NCBI GenBank assembly: GCA_016706255.1
Contig: JADJJZ010000006.1
Coordinates: 1,054,001 to 1,118,000 of the forward strand
Direction: 5' to 3'
Length of the DNA stretch: 64,000 nt
Source of the DNA: Bacteroidota bacterium
GTDB lineage: Bacteria > Bacteroidota > Bacteroidia > Chitinophagales > BACL12
Shown: piece by piece, positions 36,340 through 45,355 of the stretch
How positions within the stretch are numbered: the stretch's first letter is position 1
Layout: the number at the start of each line of letters is the position of its first letter
Notes under the pieces: generated by a model
The model's input: the letters and a program-made list of their open reading frames with translations, nothing else
The model's database searches: none
Told to the model about the DNA's origin: nothing
Program-made: the position numbers and the translations under genes

Positions 36340-36395
36340 ACACGTTATTCATGGCTTTGCTGAAAATAGCAAGGCACTTGAATAACGTGTTTTGT
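36340..36395 (+). terminator. Long hairpin terminator
   Basis: ACACGTTATTCA (36340-36351) pairs with 36379-36390 and an inner stem (GGCTTTGCT against AGCAAGGC) continues it, followed by TTTTG then TTTTT. It lies 22 bp after the T9SS protein stop. Confidence 0.85.
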
Positions 36396-36445
36396 TTTTA
36401 TACGCTTTAATGGTATGTAACTAACCAAAATTACCACCTCCTCGC

Positions 36446-37429
36446 ATGACAAAATTATCAGCAAACTTCCGCGCAAAATTCCACCATGAAATGTATCATG
36501 GTTGGTTTAAGCGACGAAAATTTTTCGAGGGCTGGTATTTTAAAATTGTAGATAAAAGCGAACAATATGCATTGGCAATTATTCCCGGTATTGCCATGGA
36601 TGAAAAAGGGAATAAACAAAGTTTTATTCAGATATTAGATGGTGTAAATGTTACTGCAACATACCATAAATTTGATGCCACCGATTTCAGGGCAAATGAA
36701 AAAAGATTTAAAGTAAAAATTAAAGAAAATTCTTTTTCATTAAACCGAATAAAATTGGATACACCAAACATAAAAGGTTTATTACATTTTGACGAACATT
36801 TTTACTGGCCTAAAAAAATGGTTGCACCGGGTATTATGGGATGGTATTCTTGGGTGCCGTTTATGGAATGTTATCATCAGGTAGTGAGTATGAATTGTGC
36901 TGTTACCGGTAAATTAATTATCAATAAAAAAGAAGTTGATTTTGTAAATGGCCGTGCCTATATTGAAAAAGACTGGGGGAGAAGTTTTCCTTCATCATGG
37001 ATTTGGATGCAGAGTAATCATTTTGCAGAGCAGCCGGTTTCATTCAAATTATCTGTGGCAAAAATTCCCTGGTTGAGTGGTGCATTTGTTGGATTTATTT
37101 GCGCCTTCCTGATTAAAGATAAATTAATTCGGTTTGCCACTTATACAGGAGCCAAATTAAAATCCATTAAAACCGAAGGTGAAACAATTGATATTGTATT
37201 AGAAGATGCAAACTATCTGCTAACTGTAATTGCGCAAAAAGCAGCAGGTGCTGAACTGGCAAGTCCGGTATTGGGCTTAATGGAAGGTCGCGTTAAAGAA
37301 AGTATGCGCGCACTTATTCACATCACACTTTTCAGCAAAAAAGAAAATAAGGTTATTTTTAACGATACAGGCCGCAATGCAGGTTTAGAAATAGCCGGCA
37401 ACACGGCCGAGTTGCTCAATTTCAAGTAA
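36446..37429 (+). CDS. Tocopherol-cyclase-like protein
   Basis: A 327-residue protein of the tocopherol cyclase family as found in non-photosynthetic bacteria. Recognisable blocks: FHHEMYHGWFKRRKFFEGWYFKIVDK, ALAIIPGIAMDEKGNKQSFIQILDG, FYWPKKMVAPGIMGWYSWVPFMECYHQVVSM and YIEKDWGRSFPSSWIWMQSNHF. The plant enzyme closes the chromanol ring; bacterial relatives outside cyanobacteria lack the rest of the pathway and the substrate is unknown. It starts a tight plus-strand series with the two following small genes (5 and 9 bp apart). Confidence 0.85.
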   Translation: MTKLSANFRAKFHHEMYHGWFKRRKFFEGWYFKIVDKSEQYALAIIPGIAMDEKGNKQSFIQILDGVNVTATYHKFDATDFRANEKRFKVKIKENSFSLNRIKLDTPNIKGLLHFDEHFYWPKKMVAPGIMGWYSWVPFMECYHQVVSMNCAVTGKLIINKKEVDFVNGRAYIEKDWGRSFPSSWIWMQSNHFAEQPVSFKLSVAKIPWLSGAFVGFICAFLIKDKLIRFATYTGAKLKSIKTEGETIDIVLEDANYLLTVIAQKAAGAELASPVLGLMEGRVKESMRALIHITLFSKKENKVIFNDTGRNAGLEIAGNTAELLNFK

Positions 37430-37433
37430 CAAC

Positions 37434-37982
37434 ATGCGCTACGTTATTCTATTTTTATTTTTTATCCCCACACTGCTTCTGGCACAGGACAGTATCGCCT
37501 ACAGCGAATTTCGGTTTACAATAGTTGATGTATCCGGTAAAGATTTAACTGCTGATAAAATTGAAGCCAAAATCGGGGAAGTATTTTTAACGGATACTTC
37601 TAAACACGATATGGATTATGTTTTTACGCAATTGGAATATTCTGTTAAGGACAGTTGCTGGATTCTTCGTCAAAATGAACCGCTGGGATATAGTTATAAA
37701 ATTGAAATTTACAGAAAAACAGATACGGTAAATCCGCGCTTGTTGGAGTTGCGCAAAATGACATTAATTTATAACGGTTACGACCCTCAAAATAATAGCG
37801 GTTGTCAGTATTGTATTTGCAACGATATACCTTTAGAAAAAGGTGTGTTTGTAATTGATGTGCCGCGCAAGGTTGAATCTTGGACCTATATCCGCAAGTT
37901 TTATATTAATATAAAAAATGTGCCTACCGAATTTAAAGATATCACCACCATTCAGAACTGGTTTTTCAGAAAAGGGAAATAA
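37434..37982 (+). CDS. Uncharacterised exported protein
   Basis: I do not recognise this 182-residue protein. It has a clean signal peptide (MRYVILFLFFIPTLLLAQ). The mature part is beta-rich with three clustered Cys (NNSGCQYCICNDIPL near 120-135), which could bind metal or form disulfides, plus Tyr and charged residues. It starts 5 bp after the tocopherol-cyclase-like gene and ends 9 bp before the YbjN-like gene, so the three are probably cotranscribed. Nothing shows its function. Confidence 0.7.
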   Translation: MRYVILFLFFIPTLLLAQDSIAYSEFRFTIVDVSGKDLTADKIEAKIGEVFLTDTSKHDMDYVFTQLEYSVKDSCWILRQNEPLGYSYKIEIYRKTDTVNPRLLELRKMTLIYNGYDPQNNSGCQYCICNDIPLEKGVFVIDVPRKVESWTYIRKFYINIKNVPTEFKDITTIQNWFFRKGK

Positions 37983-37990
37983 TAAATGTT

Positions 37991-38434
37991 ATGCAGGATT
38001 TAACACTGTATTATGAGTTGGTGGAAGACGTGATTTCATCGTTTGGTATTAACCCGGTTGCCTGTCGTGGCGACAAAGCCGGTATGTGGAAGATGTTTAA
38101 AGGCAGTGCAGAGGTGTGGATCGACGTATGGTATGTTGATGTTCAGGAACGTGCCTATTTTCAAGTAATGGCTCCTGTAATACCTGTTCCTGCTGAAAAC
38201 CAGTTGAATTTTTACCGCGAATTACTCGAAATTAATGATATCCTTTTTGGTGTTTCCTTTAACATTCACAAAGGCTATGCTTATATAAAATCAATCCGCG
38301 AAGTTGATGGCCTCGATTTCACTGAAATCAGCTCCACCATTAACCGTGTGGGTAATTACTGTGATGATTATGACGACTTGCTCAAAACGAAATATGGCGA
38401 ACCTTTAATTCCCGGAGCTCCACCGCGCGACTAA
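37991..38434 (+). CDS. YbjN-like/type III chaperone-fold protein
   Basis: A 147-residue soluble protein. Patterns such as YYELVEDVISSFGINPVAC, AEVWIDVWYVDVQERAYFQVMAPVIPVP, LNFYRELLEINDILFGVSFNI and EVDGLDFTEISSTINRVGNYCDDYDDLLKTKYG match the YbjN/CesT-like alpha-beta fold common in Bacteroidota. No catalytic motif; such proteins usually bind partner proteins. It follows the two preceding genes by 9 bp and is separated from the imelysin gene by a 119-bp gap containing a -7 box. Confidence 0.7.
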   Translation: MQDLTLYYELVEDVISSFGINPVACRGDKAGMWKMFKGSAEVWIDVWYVDVQERAYFQVMAPVIPVPAENQLNFYRELLEINDILFGVSFNIHKGYAYIKSIREVDGLDFTEISSTINRVGNYCDDYDDLLKTKYGEPLIPGAPPRD

Positions 38435-38518
38435 TTAACCGCTTAACCCGTTTGTTAATCAATAATTTAGGCAAGGAATACCTACAAAAAGGTATATCCA
38501 AATACCATTGCAAACCCG

Positions 38519-38526
38519 TACTTTTG
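38519..38526 (+). promoter_or_regulatory. -7 box upstream of the imelysin gene
   Basis: TACTTTTG fits TAnnTTTG, 27 nt before the ATG at 38554. No TTG at the expected distance; partial promoter call. Confidence 0.4.
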
Positions 38527-38553
38527 CAGCTTATTTAGAATTATTATAAACTA

Positions 38554-39743
38554 ATGCTTCGACTTCGTGGTGGGTATTTACTTTTTTTACCGGTTTTAGC
38601 CGGTTTGACTGCCATTTTCATGTTTTTTTCCTGTTCACCCTCCAAATCTGATACCAATTCGCTCGAAGTCTCTGTGGTAAAGGGTTACACGGATATAGCA
38701 TATGCAACATACAACGATGCATTACTTTCTGCTCAAAAACTGAAGCGTCAGGTATCTTACTTATTGGACAACCCTTCTGAACAAACTCTTTTAGGTGCGC
38801 AAAAGGCATGGATTACAGCAAGAATGTATTATGGCCAAACGGAAGTTTTTCGCTTTTACGACGGACCAATCGATAATGGAACTACCGGTGTTGAAGGCTT
38901 ATTGAATGCCTGGCCTTTAGATGAAATTTATGTGGATTATGTTGAAGGTAATGCAGCAGCAGGTATCATTAATGATATTGAAAATTATCCTTCCATTACC
39001 CGCGATTTACTGGTTGGTTTAAATGAAAAAGGTGGTGAAGAAAATATCAGCTGCGGTTATCATGCCATTGAATTTATGTTATGGGGGCAAGATGTTCATG
39101 CAGACAGTCCGGGCAAACGTCCGTTTACCGATTTTATTGCCGGCTCTGCTTATACCGACAGAAGAAGAATCTATTTGCAATTAACAACTGAATTATTAAT
39201 TGAACATTTAACCCAACTTGTTGATGCATGGAAACCGGTGTTCAAAATAATTATGCTGCTTATTTTTTGAAACTGGAACCCAAAAATGCATTGCAAAAAA
39301 TTATTACAGGCATGGGTGTTTTAAGCAAAGTGGAAATGGCCGGTGAACGAATGTTTACAGCTTATGATAATGCCAGTCAGGAAGATGAACAAAGTTGTTT
39401 CAGTGATAATACCAAAGCAGATTTAATGAATAATTTGGGTGGCATAATAAATATATTTTATGGCACCTATGTACGTTTCGATAAAACAAATTTACAGGTT
39501 CCGGCATTGGATGATCTGCTTAAAATAACAGATGAAAAATTATATATTACTACCAATGATCTGTTAAAAAAATGCAATAGCGAAATTCAGAATATTTACC
39601 AGCCGTTTGATATTGCTATTGTTGAGGAAGATAAACGTGCTCAGGTGATGCGCGCAATACTTTCGGTTCAACAAGTTGGAGAACAAATGGCAGAAATTGC
39701 AACAACACTTGGATTAGTGATTAATGTAAACAGCAGCGATTAA
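38554..39743 (+). pseudogene. Imelysin-family lipoprotein, interrupted by one frameshift
   Basis: Two frames together make one imelysin (peptidase M75-like, iron-regulated) protein of about 397 residues. The start has a lipoprotein-like signal (LPVLAGLTAIFMFFSC). The first frame reads GYTDIAYATYNDALLSAQKL, AQKAWITARMYYGQTEVFRFYDGPID, CGYHAIEFMLWGQD (the GxHxxE metal motif of the family) up to LVDAWKPV; the second continues GVQNNYAAYFLKLEPKNALQKIITGMGVLSKVEMAGERM and ends in normal helices. Adding one base in the AAACCGG tract at 39233-39239 restores DAWKPGVQNNY. The gene is followed by the di-haem oxidoreductase gene (1-bp overlap), the usual partner of imelysins in iron uptake loci. Confidence 0.85.
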
Positions 39744-41179
39744 TGGTATTCAAAATAAAAAATAAAACTAAATTTTCTACCATACTTGCAGCGATGTTGT
39801 TAGTGGGCATCAGTATTGTTGCCTGTAATAAATATGAATTTAAAAATGCTGCTTCAGCTTTAACTGCAGAACCAAACGAGGCATTATCAGGTGGAGCAAC
39901 AACCGTTTTTGATCAAACGGTAAATGCATTTGCGTTGCCAATCCCACAATTATCATCGAGTGATGAATTATTATTTTTTGTAGGTAATTCCTTTTTTAAT
40001 CAGAATTGGGTACAAGCGCCATCCAGCACAACAGCGCGTGATGGATTAGGTCCGTTCTTTAATGCTAAATCATGTTCCGGTTGTCATTTTAAAGATGGGA
40101 GAGGACAACCACCTGCAACTATTGGTCAGTTATCGGAAGGATTTATTTTGCGCTTGAGTGTTCCGGGAACAGGTCCTCATGGTGAGCCGGTAGGAGATGA
40201 AAATTATGGTAAACAATTTCAGGATCATGCTATTGATGGATTAACGGCAGAAGGTATTTTTAATTTAAACTGGAAAGAAATAAGTGGGAAATATGCTGAC
40301 GGTACGCCGTATACCTTGCGCGAACCGGTAATTACTTTCGATCAACTCAATTACGGACCAATGAGCACTGCAATACAAATATCACCGCGTGTTGCACCAC
40401 AAATGATTGGATTAGGTTTGTTGGAAGCAATTGATGAATCAACCATATTAGCATTTGCAGATGAGCAGGATAAAAATAATGATGGCATAAGTGGTCGCCC
40501 GAATTATGTGTGGAATGAAATAATTCAAAATAAACAAATTGGTCGTTTTGGATGGAAAGCAAATGAGCCTACAATTCTTCAACAAATTTCAGGTGCATTA
40601 AATGGTGATATGGGAATTACATCACCCTATTTTAATGACCAGCATTTATTAAAACAACATACCGCTGCTAAAAAAATGCCCGGTGGTGGCGACCCTGAAA
40701 TTGCAAACGACGATTTGGAGAAAATGCATTTATATTCTGCTACGCTTGCTGTTCCTGCACGCAGAAATGTAGATGATGAAGATGTGCTCGCCGGAAAAAA
40801 ATTATTTACCGTTTTAAATTGTAATGCCTGCCATATCGATAAAATGGTAACCGGTACACATCCAAAATTCAGTGTATTAAGTAATCAAACCATTCGGCCA
40901 TATACAGATTTATTATTGCATGATATGGGCACTGGTCTTGCTGATAATCGTCCCGATTTTTTAGCAACAGGAAGTGAATGGCGCACACCACCACTATGGG
41001 GAATTGGTTTATTTCAAACTGTAAATAAACATACTTTTTATTTGCATGATGGTCGCGCAAGAAATTTAGAAGAAGCAATATTATGGCACGATGGTGAAGC
41101 CGCAACTTCAAAAAATAAATTCATCAAACTTTCAGCAACTGAACGTGCTCAGTTAATACTTTTTCTGCAATCACTTTAA
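39743..41179 (+). CDS. Di-haem oxidoreductase family lipoprotein (DUF1111)
   Basis: A 478-residue lipoprotein (signal with lipobox ISIVAC, Cys28) with two haem c-binding CxxCH motifs: CSGCH at 111-115 and CNACH at 360-364, each with distal segments typical of the putative thiol oxidoreductase/di-haem peroxidase family (FNAKSCSGCHFKDGRGQPP and the late TFYLHDGRARNLEEAILWHDGEA). The ATG overlaps the imelysin stop by one base, so translation is coupled. Family members with imelysins are thought to serve iron acquisition or redox handling at the outer face. The exact reaction is unknown. Confidence 0.9.
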   Translation: MVFKIKNKTKFSTILAAMLLVGISIVACNKYEFKNAASALTAEPNEALSGGATTVFDQTVNAFALPIPQLSSSDELLFFVGNSFFNQNWVQAPSSTTARDGLGPFFNAKSCSGCHFKDGRGQPPATIGQLSEGFILRLSVPGTGPHGEPVGDENYGKQFQDHAIDGLTAEGIFNLNWKEISGKYADGTPYTLREPVITFDQLNYGPMSTAIQISPRVAPQMIGLGLLEAIDESTILAFADEQDKNNDGISGRPNYVWNEIIQNKQIGRFGWKANEPTILQQISGALNGDMGITSPYFNDQHLLKQHTAAKKMPGGGDPEIANDDLEKMHLYSATLAVPARRNVDDEDVLAGKKLFTVLNCNACHIDKMVTGTHPKFSVLSNQTIRPYTDLLLHDMGTGLADNRPDFLATGSEWRTPPLWGIGLFQTVNKHTFYLHDGRARNLEEAILWHDGEAATSKNKFIKLSATERAQLILFLQSL

Positions 41180-41225
41180 AACAATAAAATATGCTTATTT
41201 TCGTTGCTTCAAGCATCGGTTAGTT

Positions 41226-41960
41226 ATGTTGAATTGGGTAATATTTTGTTTTCAGGTTTCGACATTATTTGTAATGAATAATGATGACAAGACTATAAAT
41301 AAAACTGCCGAAAAAATACTTACACCGGAATATTTAGTTGGCAAACACGATTATTACAACGATAGTTTATTTACAGAAATTCCGGCGCATATGGCTTATC
41401 GAACAAAAATGTATTTGCTGGATGATGTTTATGATGCATACTTTAAAATGTATCAGGCAGCAAAAAAAGATGGTGTTTCCCTCAAAATTATCTCTGCTGC
41501 GAGAACCTTTGAAGAGCAAAAGTGGATTTGGGAGGATAAATGGAAAAAAAATAAGGCACAATTCCCTGCTGACACCAGTTTATCCAAATACATAATGCAA
41601 TACAGTGCTATGCCCGGTACAAGCCGCCACCACTGGGGTACGGAGGTTGATTTGAACAGTACGTCCGATTCCTATTTTGCAACCGCAACGGGCGCCAAAG
41701 TGTATGAATGGCTGGTAAACCATGCCGGAACCTATGGATTTTGCCAGACTTACGACAATAAAGGGATGTCGCGGCACTCCGGATACAACGAAGAAAAGTG
41801 GCATTGGAGCTATTTTCCTATTTCCGATACGCTGCTGACACAGTATGCCAAAATGGTTCAATATGCCCATATTCAGGGCTTTTCGGGCGATAACACCGCC
41901 AAAGAATTGGACGTAATTTCAAATTATGTTTTGTCGATAAGTCACGAATGTGAAAAATAG
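41226..41960 (+). CDS. M15 family D-alanyl-D-alanine carboxypeptidase (VanY-like)
   Basis: A 244-residue zinc peptidase. The metal ligands are in SRHHWGTEVDL (His and Asp, the M15 pattern SxHxxGxAxD with a relaxed spacing) and EKWHWSYFP (C-terminal His). The fold-typical VSLKIISAARTFEEQKWIWEDKW precedes them. VanY-type enzymes trim the terminal D-Ala of peptidoglycan stem peptides. The start is a little uncertain: ATG 41226 gives a weak hydrophobic N-terminus, ATG 41274 would drop 16 residues. It is 46 bp after the di-haem gene. Confidence 0.88.
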   Translation: MLNWVIFCFQVSTLFVMNNDDKTINKTAEKILTPEYLVGKHDYYNDSLFTEIPAHMAYRTKMYLLDDVYDAYFKMYQAAKKDGVSLKIISAARTFEEQKWIWEDKWKKNKAQFPADTSLSKYIMQYSAMPGTSRHHWGTEVDLNSTSDSYFATATGAKVYEWLVNHAGTYGFCQTYDNKGMSRHSGYNEEKWHWSYFPISDTLLTQYAKMVQYAHIQGFSGDNTAKELDVISNYVLSISHECEK

Positions 41961-41972
41961 TTGCCTAAAAAA

Positions 41973-42000
41973 TTGTGTATCAGATATTTTTGTATCTTTG
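41973..42000 (+). promoter_or_regulatory. Promoter of the RRM RNA-binding protein gene
   Basis: TTG at 41973-41975, 17-nt spacer, TATCTTTG at 41993-42000: both Bacteroidota elements at accepted spacing. Transcription from here would give an untranslated leader of about 100 nt before ATG 42109, unusually long for this window. Confidence 0.7.
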
Positions 42001-42054
42001 ATATAGAGTTTCGTTAGTTTGTTCATTGCTGCAGTTTTTTTACTCGCCGTTTTT

Positions 42055-42102
42055 ATGGACTTATTCATTTGCAACTCCTATCTTTTATTATTAACAAATT
42101 AG
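42055..42102 (+). other. Small leader reading frame upstream of the RRM gene
   Basis: Within the leader, ATG 42055 opens a 15-codon frame ending TAG at 42102 (MDLFICNSYLLLLTN), 6 nt before the RRM start codon. It could be a chance frame or a leader peptide that controls translation; there is no recognisable ribosome site in front of it. Confidence 0.3.
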
Positions 42103-42108
42103 AAAAAA

Positions 42109-42480
42109 ATGAACATTTACGTTTCAGGATTGAGTTTCAAACTCAATGACGCCGATTTAAGGCAGTTGTTTGAAGAGTACGGTGAGGTATCTTCAGCTAA
42201 AATTATTATGGACAAATTTACAGGCCGTAGCCGTGGATTTGGTTTCGTTGAAATGAATGACGAAGATGGCCAAAAGGCTATTGATGCATTAAACGAAGCT
42301 GAAGTTGACGGTAAAGTAATCGGTGTTTCAGTTGCCAGACCTCGTGAGGAACGTCCTCGCAACAACTTCAACCGCGGTGGCGGTGGAGGCGGTGGCTTCA
42401 ACAAAGGTGGCAGCGGTGGTGGCCGCAATAACGATCGCGATGGCGGTGGTTATGGCAAGAAAAATTTCAACCGTTGGTAA
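42109..42480 (+). CDS. RRM-domain RNA-binding protein with Gly-rich tail
   Basis: A 123-residue protein: one RNA recognition motif (about 1-78) with RNP2 NIYVSGLSF and RNP1 RGFGFVEM, then a Gly/Asn/Arg-rich tail (from about 85) of RGG-like GGGG and RNN segments ending KKNFNRW. Small RRM proteins of this type are common in Bacteroidota and cyanobacteria and are often cold-induced; they are thought to bind mRNA. The leader is long and the gene has its own promoter and a very stable terminator, which suits high, regulated expression. Confidence 0.95.
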   Translation: MNIYVSGLSFKLNDADLRQLFEEYGEVSSAKIIMDKFTGRSRGFGFVEMNDEDGQKAIDALNEAEVDGKVIGVSVARPREERPRNNFNRGGGGGGGFNKGGSGGGRNNDRDGGGYGKKNFNRW

Positions 42481-42499
42481 TTTTATAGTCAAAATAATT

Positions 42500-42532
42500 A
42501 AAACCCTGTTCGAATTTCGAACAGGGTTTTTT
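42500..42532 (+). terminator. Intrinsic terminator of the RRM gene
   Basis: A 15-bp perfect inverted repeat (42500-42514 with 42516-42530, AAAACCCTGTTCGAA) followed by further T residues, 20 bp after the stop codon. Confidence 0.9.
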
Positions 42533-42573
42533 GTTTCCTGTTATCTCACTTAATTTAGCGTTAACAATTATTT

Positions 42574-42581
42574 TACCTTTG
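42574..42581 (+). promoter_or_regulatory. -7 box upstream of the CotH-family gene
   Basis: TACCTTTG fits TAnnTTTG and is identical to the -7 box of ahcY, 19 nt before ATG 42601. No clear -33 TTG (only TTTAG near the expected place). Confidence 0.45.
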
Positions 42582-42600
42582 GTCTAATATTTTTTTAATT

Positions 42601-44811
42601 ATGCGACACACGCTACTTATGCTATTGGCATTTGCCACTACAACATCTTTTTCACAAAGTTTTTACCAGTTAGAAAATACGGGAATTCCCGATGATGGAA
42701 CGGATATTACATTTGAAATGTCAGTAACAGGTTTACCCGATGTAATTGATGCTGATTTTGGTTTGGAGTCTGTTTGTTTTAATATTGATCACACCTGGGA
42801 TAGTGACCTCGATGTAAAATTAATTGCTCCTGATGGCAGTGCATTTATTTTAGTGAGCGGTGTTGGTTGGGGTGAAGTAAATTTCGAAAATACTTGTCTG
42901 AACGATTATGCTGATGAATTTATAACAGCCGGTTCTGCTCCGTATTCAGGTGTTTGGAAACCAATTGGTGATATGGGTGTGGTAAACAATGGTCAGAACC
43001 CAAATGGCATCTGGAAATTATATATTTATGATACCTATGCATTTGCTGATGTAGGCACATTAATCGACTGGACATTAACTTTTGGCAATGAACCTGCGAC
43101 ACCATTTGCATTTTCGAGTTCAAATTTACCTATCCTAAAAATTAATGCGGATGGTGCTATATTGAATGAACCCAAAACGCAAGCTGATTTTTATATTATT
43201 GATGGTGGCATTGGTGCAATAAATATGGTGAATGATACCAACTACACTTTTCAAGGAAAAATATTAGTTGAATTGCAAGGGTTTACCGGCCCTTATTATC
43301 CGAAAAAAAATTATGACTTCGATATCGTTAATGATGATCTGATTGAATATGATACTGTGCTTTTAGATTTACCTTCAGAAAATGATTTTATTTTAAAAGC
43401 AGAATATCTTGATTTATCGTTAATGAAAAATGCACTTACTTACGAAATGGCAAGAAGAATGGGGCGCTATGCACCTCGAACTAAATATTGTGAGTTGATG
43501 GTGAATGGTGAATATATGGGTGTATATTCATTAACCGAAAAAATAAAAAGAGATGACAACCGTGTAAATATTGCGCAATTAAATCCGGAAGATATCAGTG
43601 GCGAAGAATTAACCGGTGGATACATTTTTGAAATAAATGAAAACGGCACACCCAACGATTGGGAAAGTGATTATTTGCCAATTAATTATGCTTCATGTGG
43701 ATTGCCTGTTGCATATAAAATGGTGTATCCCCGTATTGAAGAAATTCAACCTGAACAATTGGATTATATTATTGCTTATGTTGATAGTTTTGAAGATGCA
43801 TTAAATGGTCCGGATTTTTTAGATACTGCTACTGGATACCGGAATTATATCGCTGTGAAATCATTTATCGATTTTATGCTGGTAAATGAATTCAGCTCGA
43901 ATTATGATAGTTATGGCAGAAGTACGTTTTTATATAAGGATAAAAATGGTGAAATAAATATCGGACCGGCATGGGATTACGACAGGGGATATGCACCTTG
44001 GGATGTTTCGGGATGGGTTTGGGAAAATACACATCCGGCCTGGCCTTTTCCATTTTGGTGGAGTAAATTCAGAGAAGATGAAGAGTGGCGCGATGCCGTT
44101 TATTGTCGCTATACAAATTTGCGATCAACAGTTTTAACTGATGAAGCATTTGATGTATTTATAGATTCCGTTGCAAATTATATTGGTGAAGCTGCATTAA
44201 GAAACTTTGAAAAATGGCCTGAACTTTATGTTACGGACCCAACGTATTTTGTTGAAGAATTGCGCACCTTTGTGCACGACAGATTAAATTGGATAGATAT
44301 TCAAATGGCAGCAGATTTTGTTCCGGCACCTGATGCTTCTTTTGATATTAATAGTCTGGGTGCATTAACGTATCAATTTACACCCGTAACAACCGGAGCA
44401 ACATATTTATGGAATTTTGGAGATGGCATTACATCAGAAGAATTTGCACCTAATCATACGTTTAGTGGCGCGGGTGATTTTCTTGTTTCGCTTACTGTTA
44501 ATAAAAATTACGGTTGTATCGGGACAAACAGTGAAATGTTCCAGATAAATGTAAACGTAAATGATATTTCTATGTTAGGATTGCAGGTTTACCCTAGTCC
44601 TGCCGAACATACTGTTAGTGTTAGTTTAAATACAAATGCTACTATAGATTTAATTGAGATATTTACGCTTGAAGGTAAAGCACTTCAATTACCGCTCACG
44701 CAAACCGATAATCGTGTTGTAATTAATTTAGATGGTATTGCTGCAGGTACATATTTACTAAAAATACATTCCGGTAATAATTATATTAATTACCCTATCG
44801 TAAAAATGTAA
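42601..44811 (+). CDS. Secreted CotH-kinase-like protein with P-domain, PKD domain and T9SS signal
   Basis: A 736-residue multidomain protein. Order: signal peptide (MRHTLLMLLAFATTTSFSQ); proprotein convertase P-domain-like beta region (about 40-165: HTWDSDLDVKLIAPDGSAFIL, PNGIWKLYIYDTYAFADVGTLIDWTLTFG); CotH kinase-like domain (about 180-560: MARRMGRYAPRTKYCELMVNGEYMGVYSLTEKIKRD and GPAWDYDRGYAPW, carrying the family's Lys and Asp residues); PKD domain (about 578-650: TGATYLWNFGDGITSEEFAPNHTF); type A T9SS signal (LQVYPSPAEHTVSV to YPIVKM). CotH proteins phosphorylate spore coat proteins in Bacillus; Bacteroidota members are exported and their substrates are unknown. The coding region directly meets the convergent DinB-fold gene. 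Confidence 0.9.
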   Translation: MRHTLLMLLAFATTTSFSQSFYQLENTGIPDDGTDITFEMSVTGLPDVIDADFGLESVCFNIDHTWDSDLDVKLIAPDGSAFILVSGVGWGEVNFENTCLNDYADEFITAGSAPYSGVWKPIGDMGVVNNGQNPNGIWKLYIYDTYAFADVGTLIDWTLTFGNEPATPFAFSSSNLPILKINADGAILNEPKTQADFYIIDGGIGAINMVNDTNYTFQGKILVELQGFTGPYYPKKNYDFDIVNDDLIEYDTVLLDLPSENDFILKAEYLDLSLMKNALTYEMARRMGRYAPRTKYCELMVNGEYMGVYSLTEKIKRDDNRVNIAQLNPEDISGEELTGGYIFEINENGTPNDWESDYLPINYASCGLPVAYKMVYPRIEEIQPEQLDYIIAYVDSFEDALNGPDFLDTATGYRNYIAVKSFIDFMLVNEFSSNYDSYGRSTFLYKDKNGEINIGPAWDYDRGYAPWDVSGWVWENTHPAWPFPFWWSKFREDEEWRDAVYCRYTNLRSTVLTDEAFDVFIDSVANYIGEAALRNFEKWPELYVTDPTYFVEELRTFVHDRLNWIDIQMAADFVPAPDASFDINSLGALTYQFTPVTTGATYLWNFGDGITSEEFAPNHTFSGAGDFLVSLTVNKNYGCIGTNSEMFQINVNVNDISMLGLQVYPSPAEHTVSVSLNTNATIDLIEIFTLEGKALQLPLTQTDNRVVINLDGIAAGTYLLKIHSGNNYINYPIVKM

Positions 44812-45282
44812 TTACACGGGTTTGTAAATAGTGCCAATATAATCTACAAAATCAGGGGTTAATCCCTGCTCGCGAATATACATTTGCATTTGTGCACGAT
44901 GGTGAATGCTGTGATAATTTAATTGTAAAGCGAGGTCTTTTAACGGCGCTGTATAGGGTTTGTTGCCGATGCCAATCCACAACACATTTTCCATTAATTT
45001 GGATTCGCTGGTGGTTTCGAGTAAGGTAATCCAGGGTGCTAAACTTTTATTCCATTCTGCTTCAAGATTATCTAATGCATATACCGGATTCCACCAGTCG
45101 AGTGCTGATATTTGGGGGTAGATATTAATGCGGTCCATCCATTTATACTGACAATTAATCAAGTGACTGAACAGTTTGATGCAAGGTTCCGGTTGTGGCA
45201 TTTCAGCGATTTTTTTTAATACCATTTTATTTGAAGCATCGTTAAATAAAAAGGTTTCGATCAGGTATTGATTAAGTTGCAT
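44812..45282 (-). CDS. DinB-fold protein, second copy
   Basis: A 156-residue DinB-superfamily protein with the two His regions CIKLFSHLINCQYKWMDRI and LALQLNYHSIHHRAQMQMYIREQG. It ends with DFVDYIGTIYKPV, common in the Bacteroidota subgroup. It differs in length and sequence from the copy at 5625-6143, so the pair are distant paralogues, not a recent duplication. Its stop codon touches the stop of the CotH gene. Substrate unknown. Confidence 0.82.
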   Translation of the reverse strand: MQLNQYLIETFLFNDASNKMVLKKIAEMPQPEPCIKLFSHLINCQYKWMDRINIYPQISALDWWNPVYALDNLEAEWNKSLAPWITLLETTSESKLMENVLWIGIGNKPYTAPLKDLALQLNYHSIHHRAQMQMYIREQGLTPDFVDYIGTIYKPV

Positions 45283-45284
45283 AG

Positions 45285-45315
45285 TTGAAAAATTCAGACG
45301 AATATATTACATTTG
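45285..45315 (+). promoter_or_regulatory. Promoter of the outer-membrane barrel gene at 45356
   Basis: TTG at 45285-45287, 20-nt spacer, TACATTTG at 45308-45315; a full match to the Bacteroidota promoter pattern. It lies in the gap divergent from the DinB-fold gene. Confidence 0.65.
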
Positions 45316-45355
45316 GCGTATCCATGAATATTTTCCGCGGAAAAAAATCAACCTT

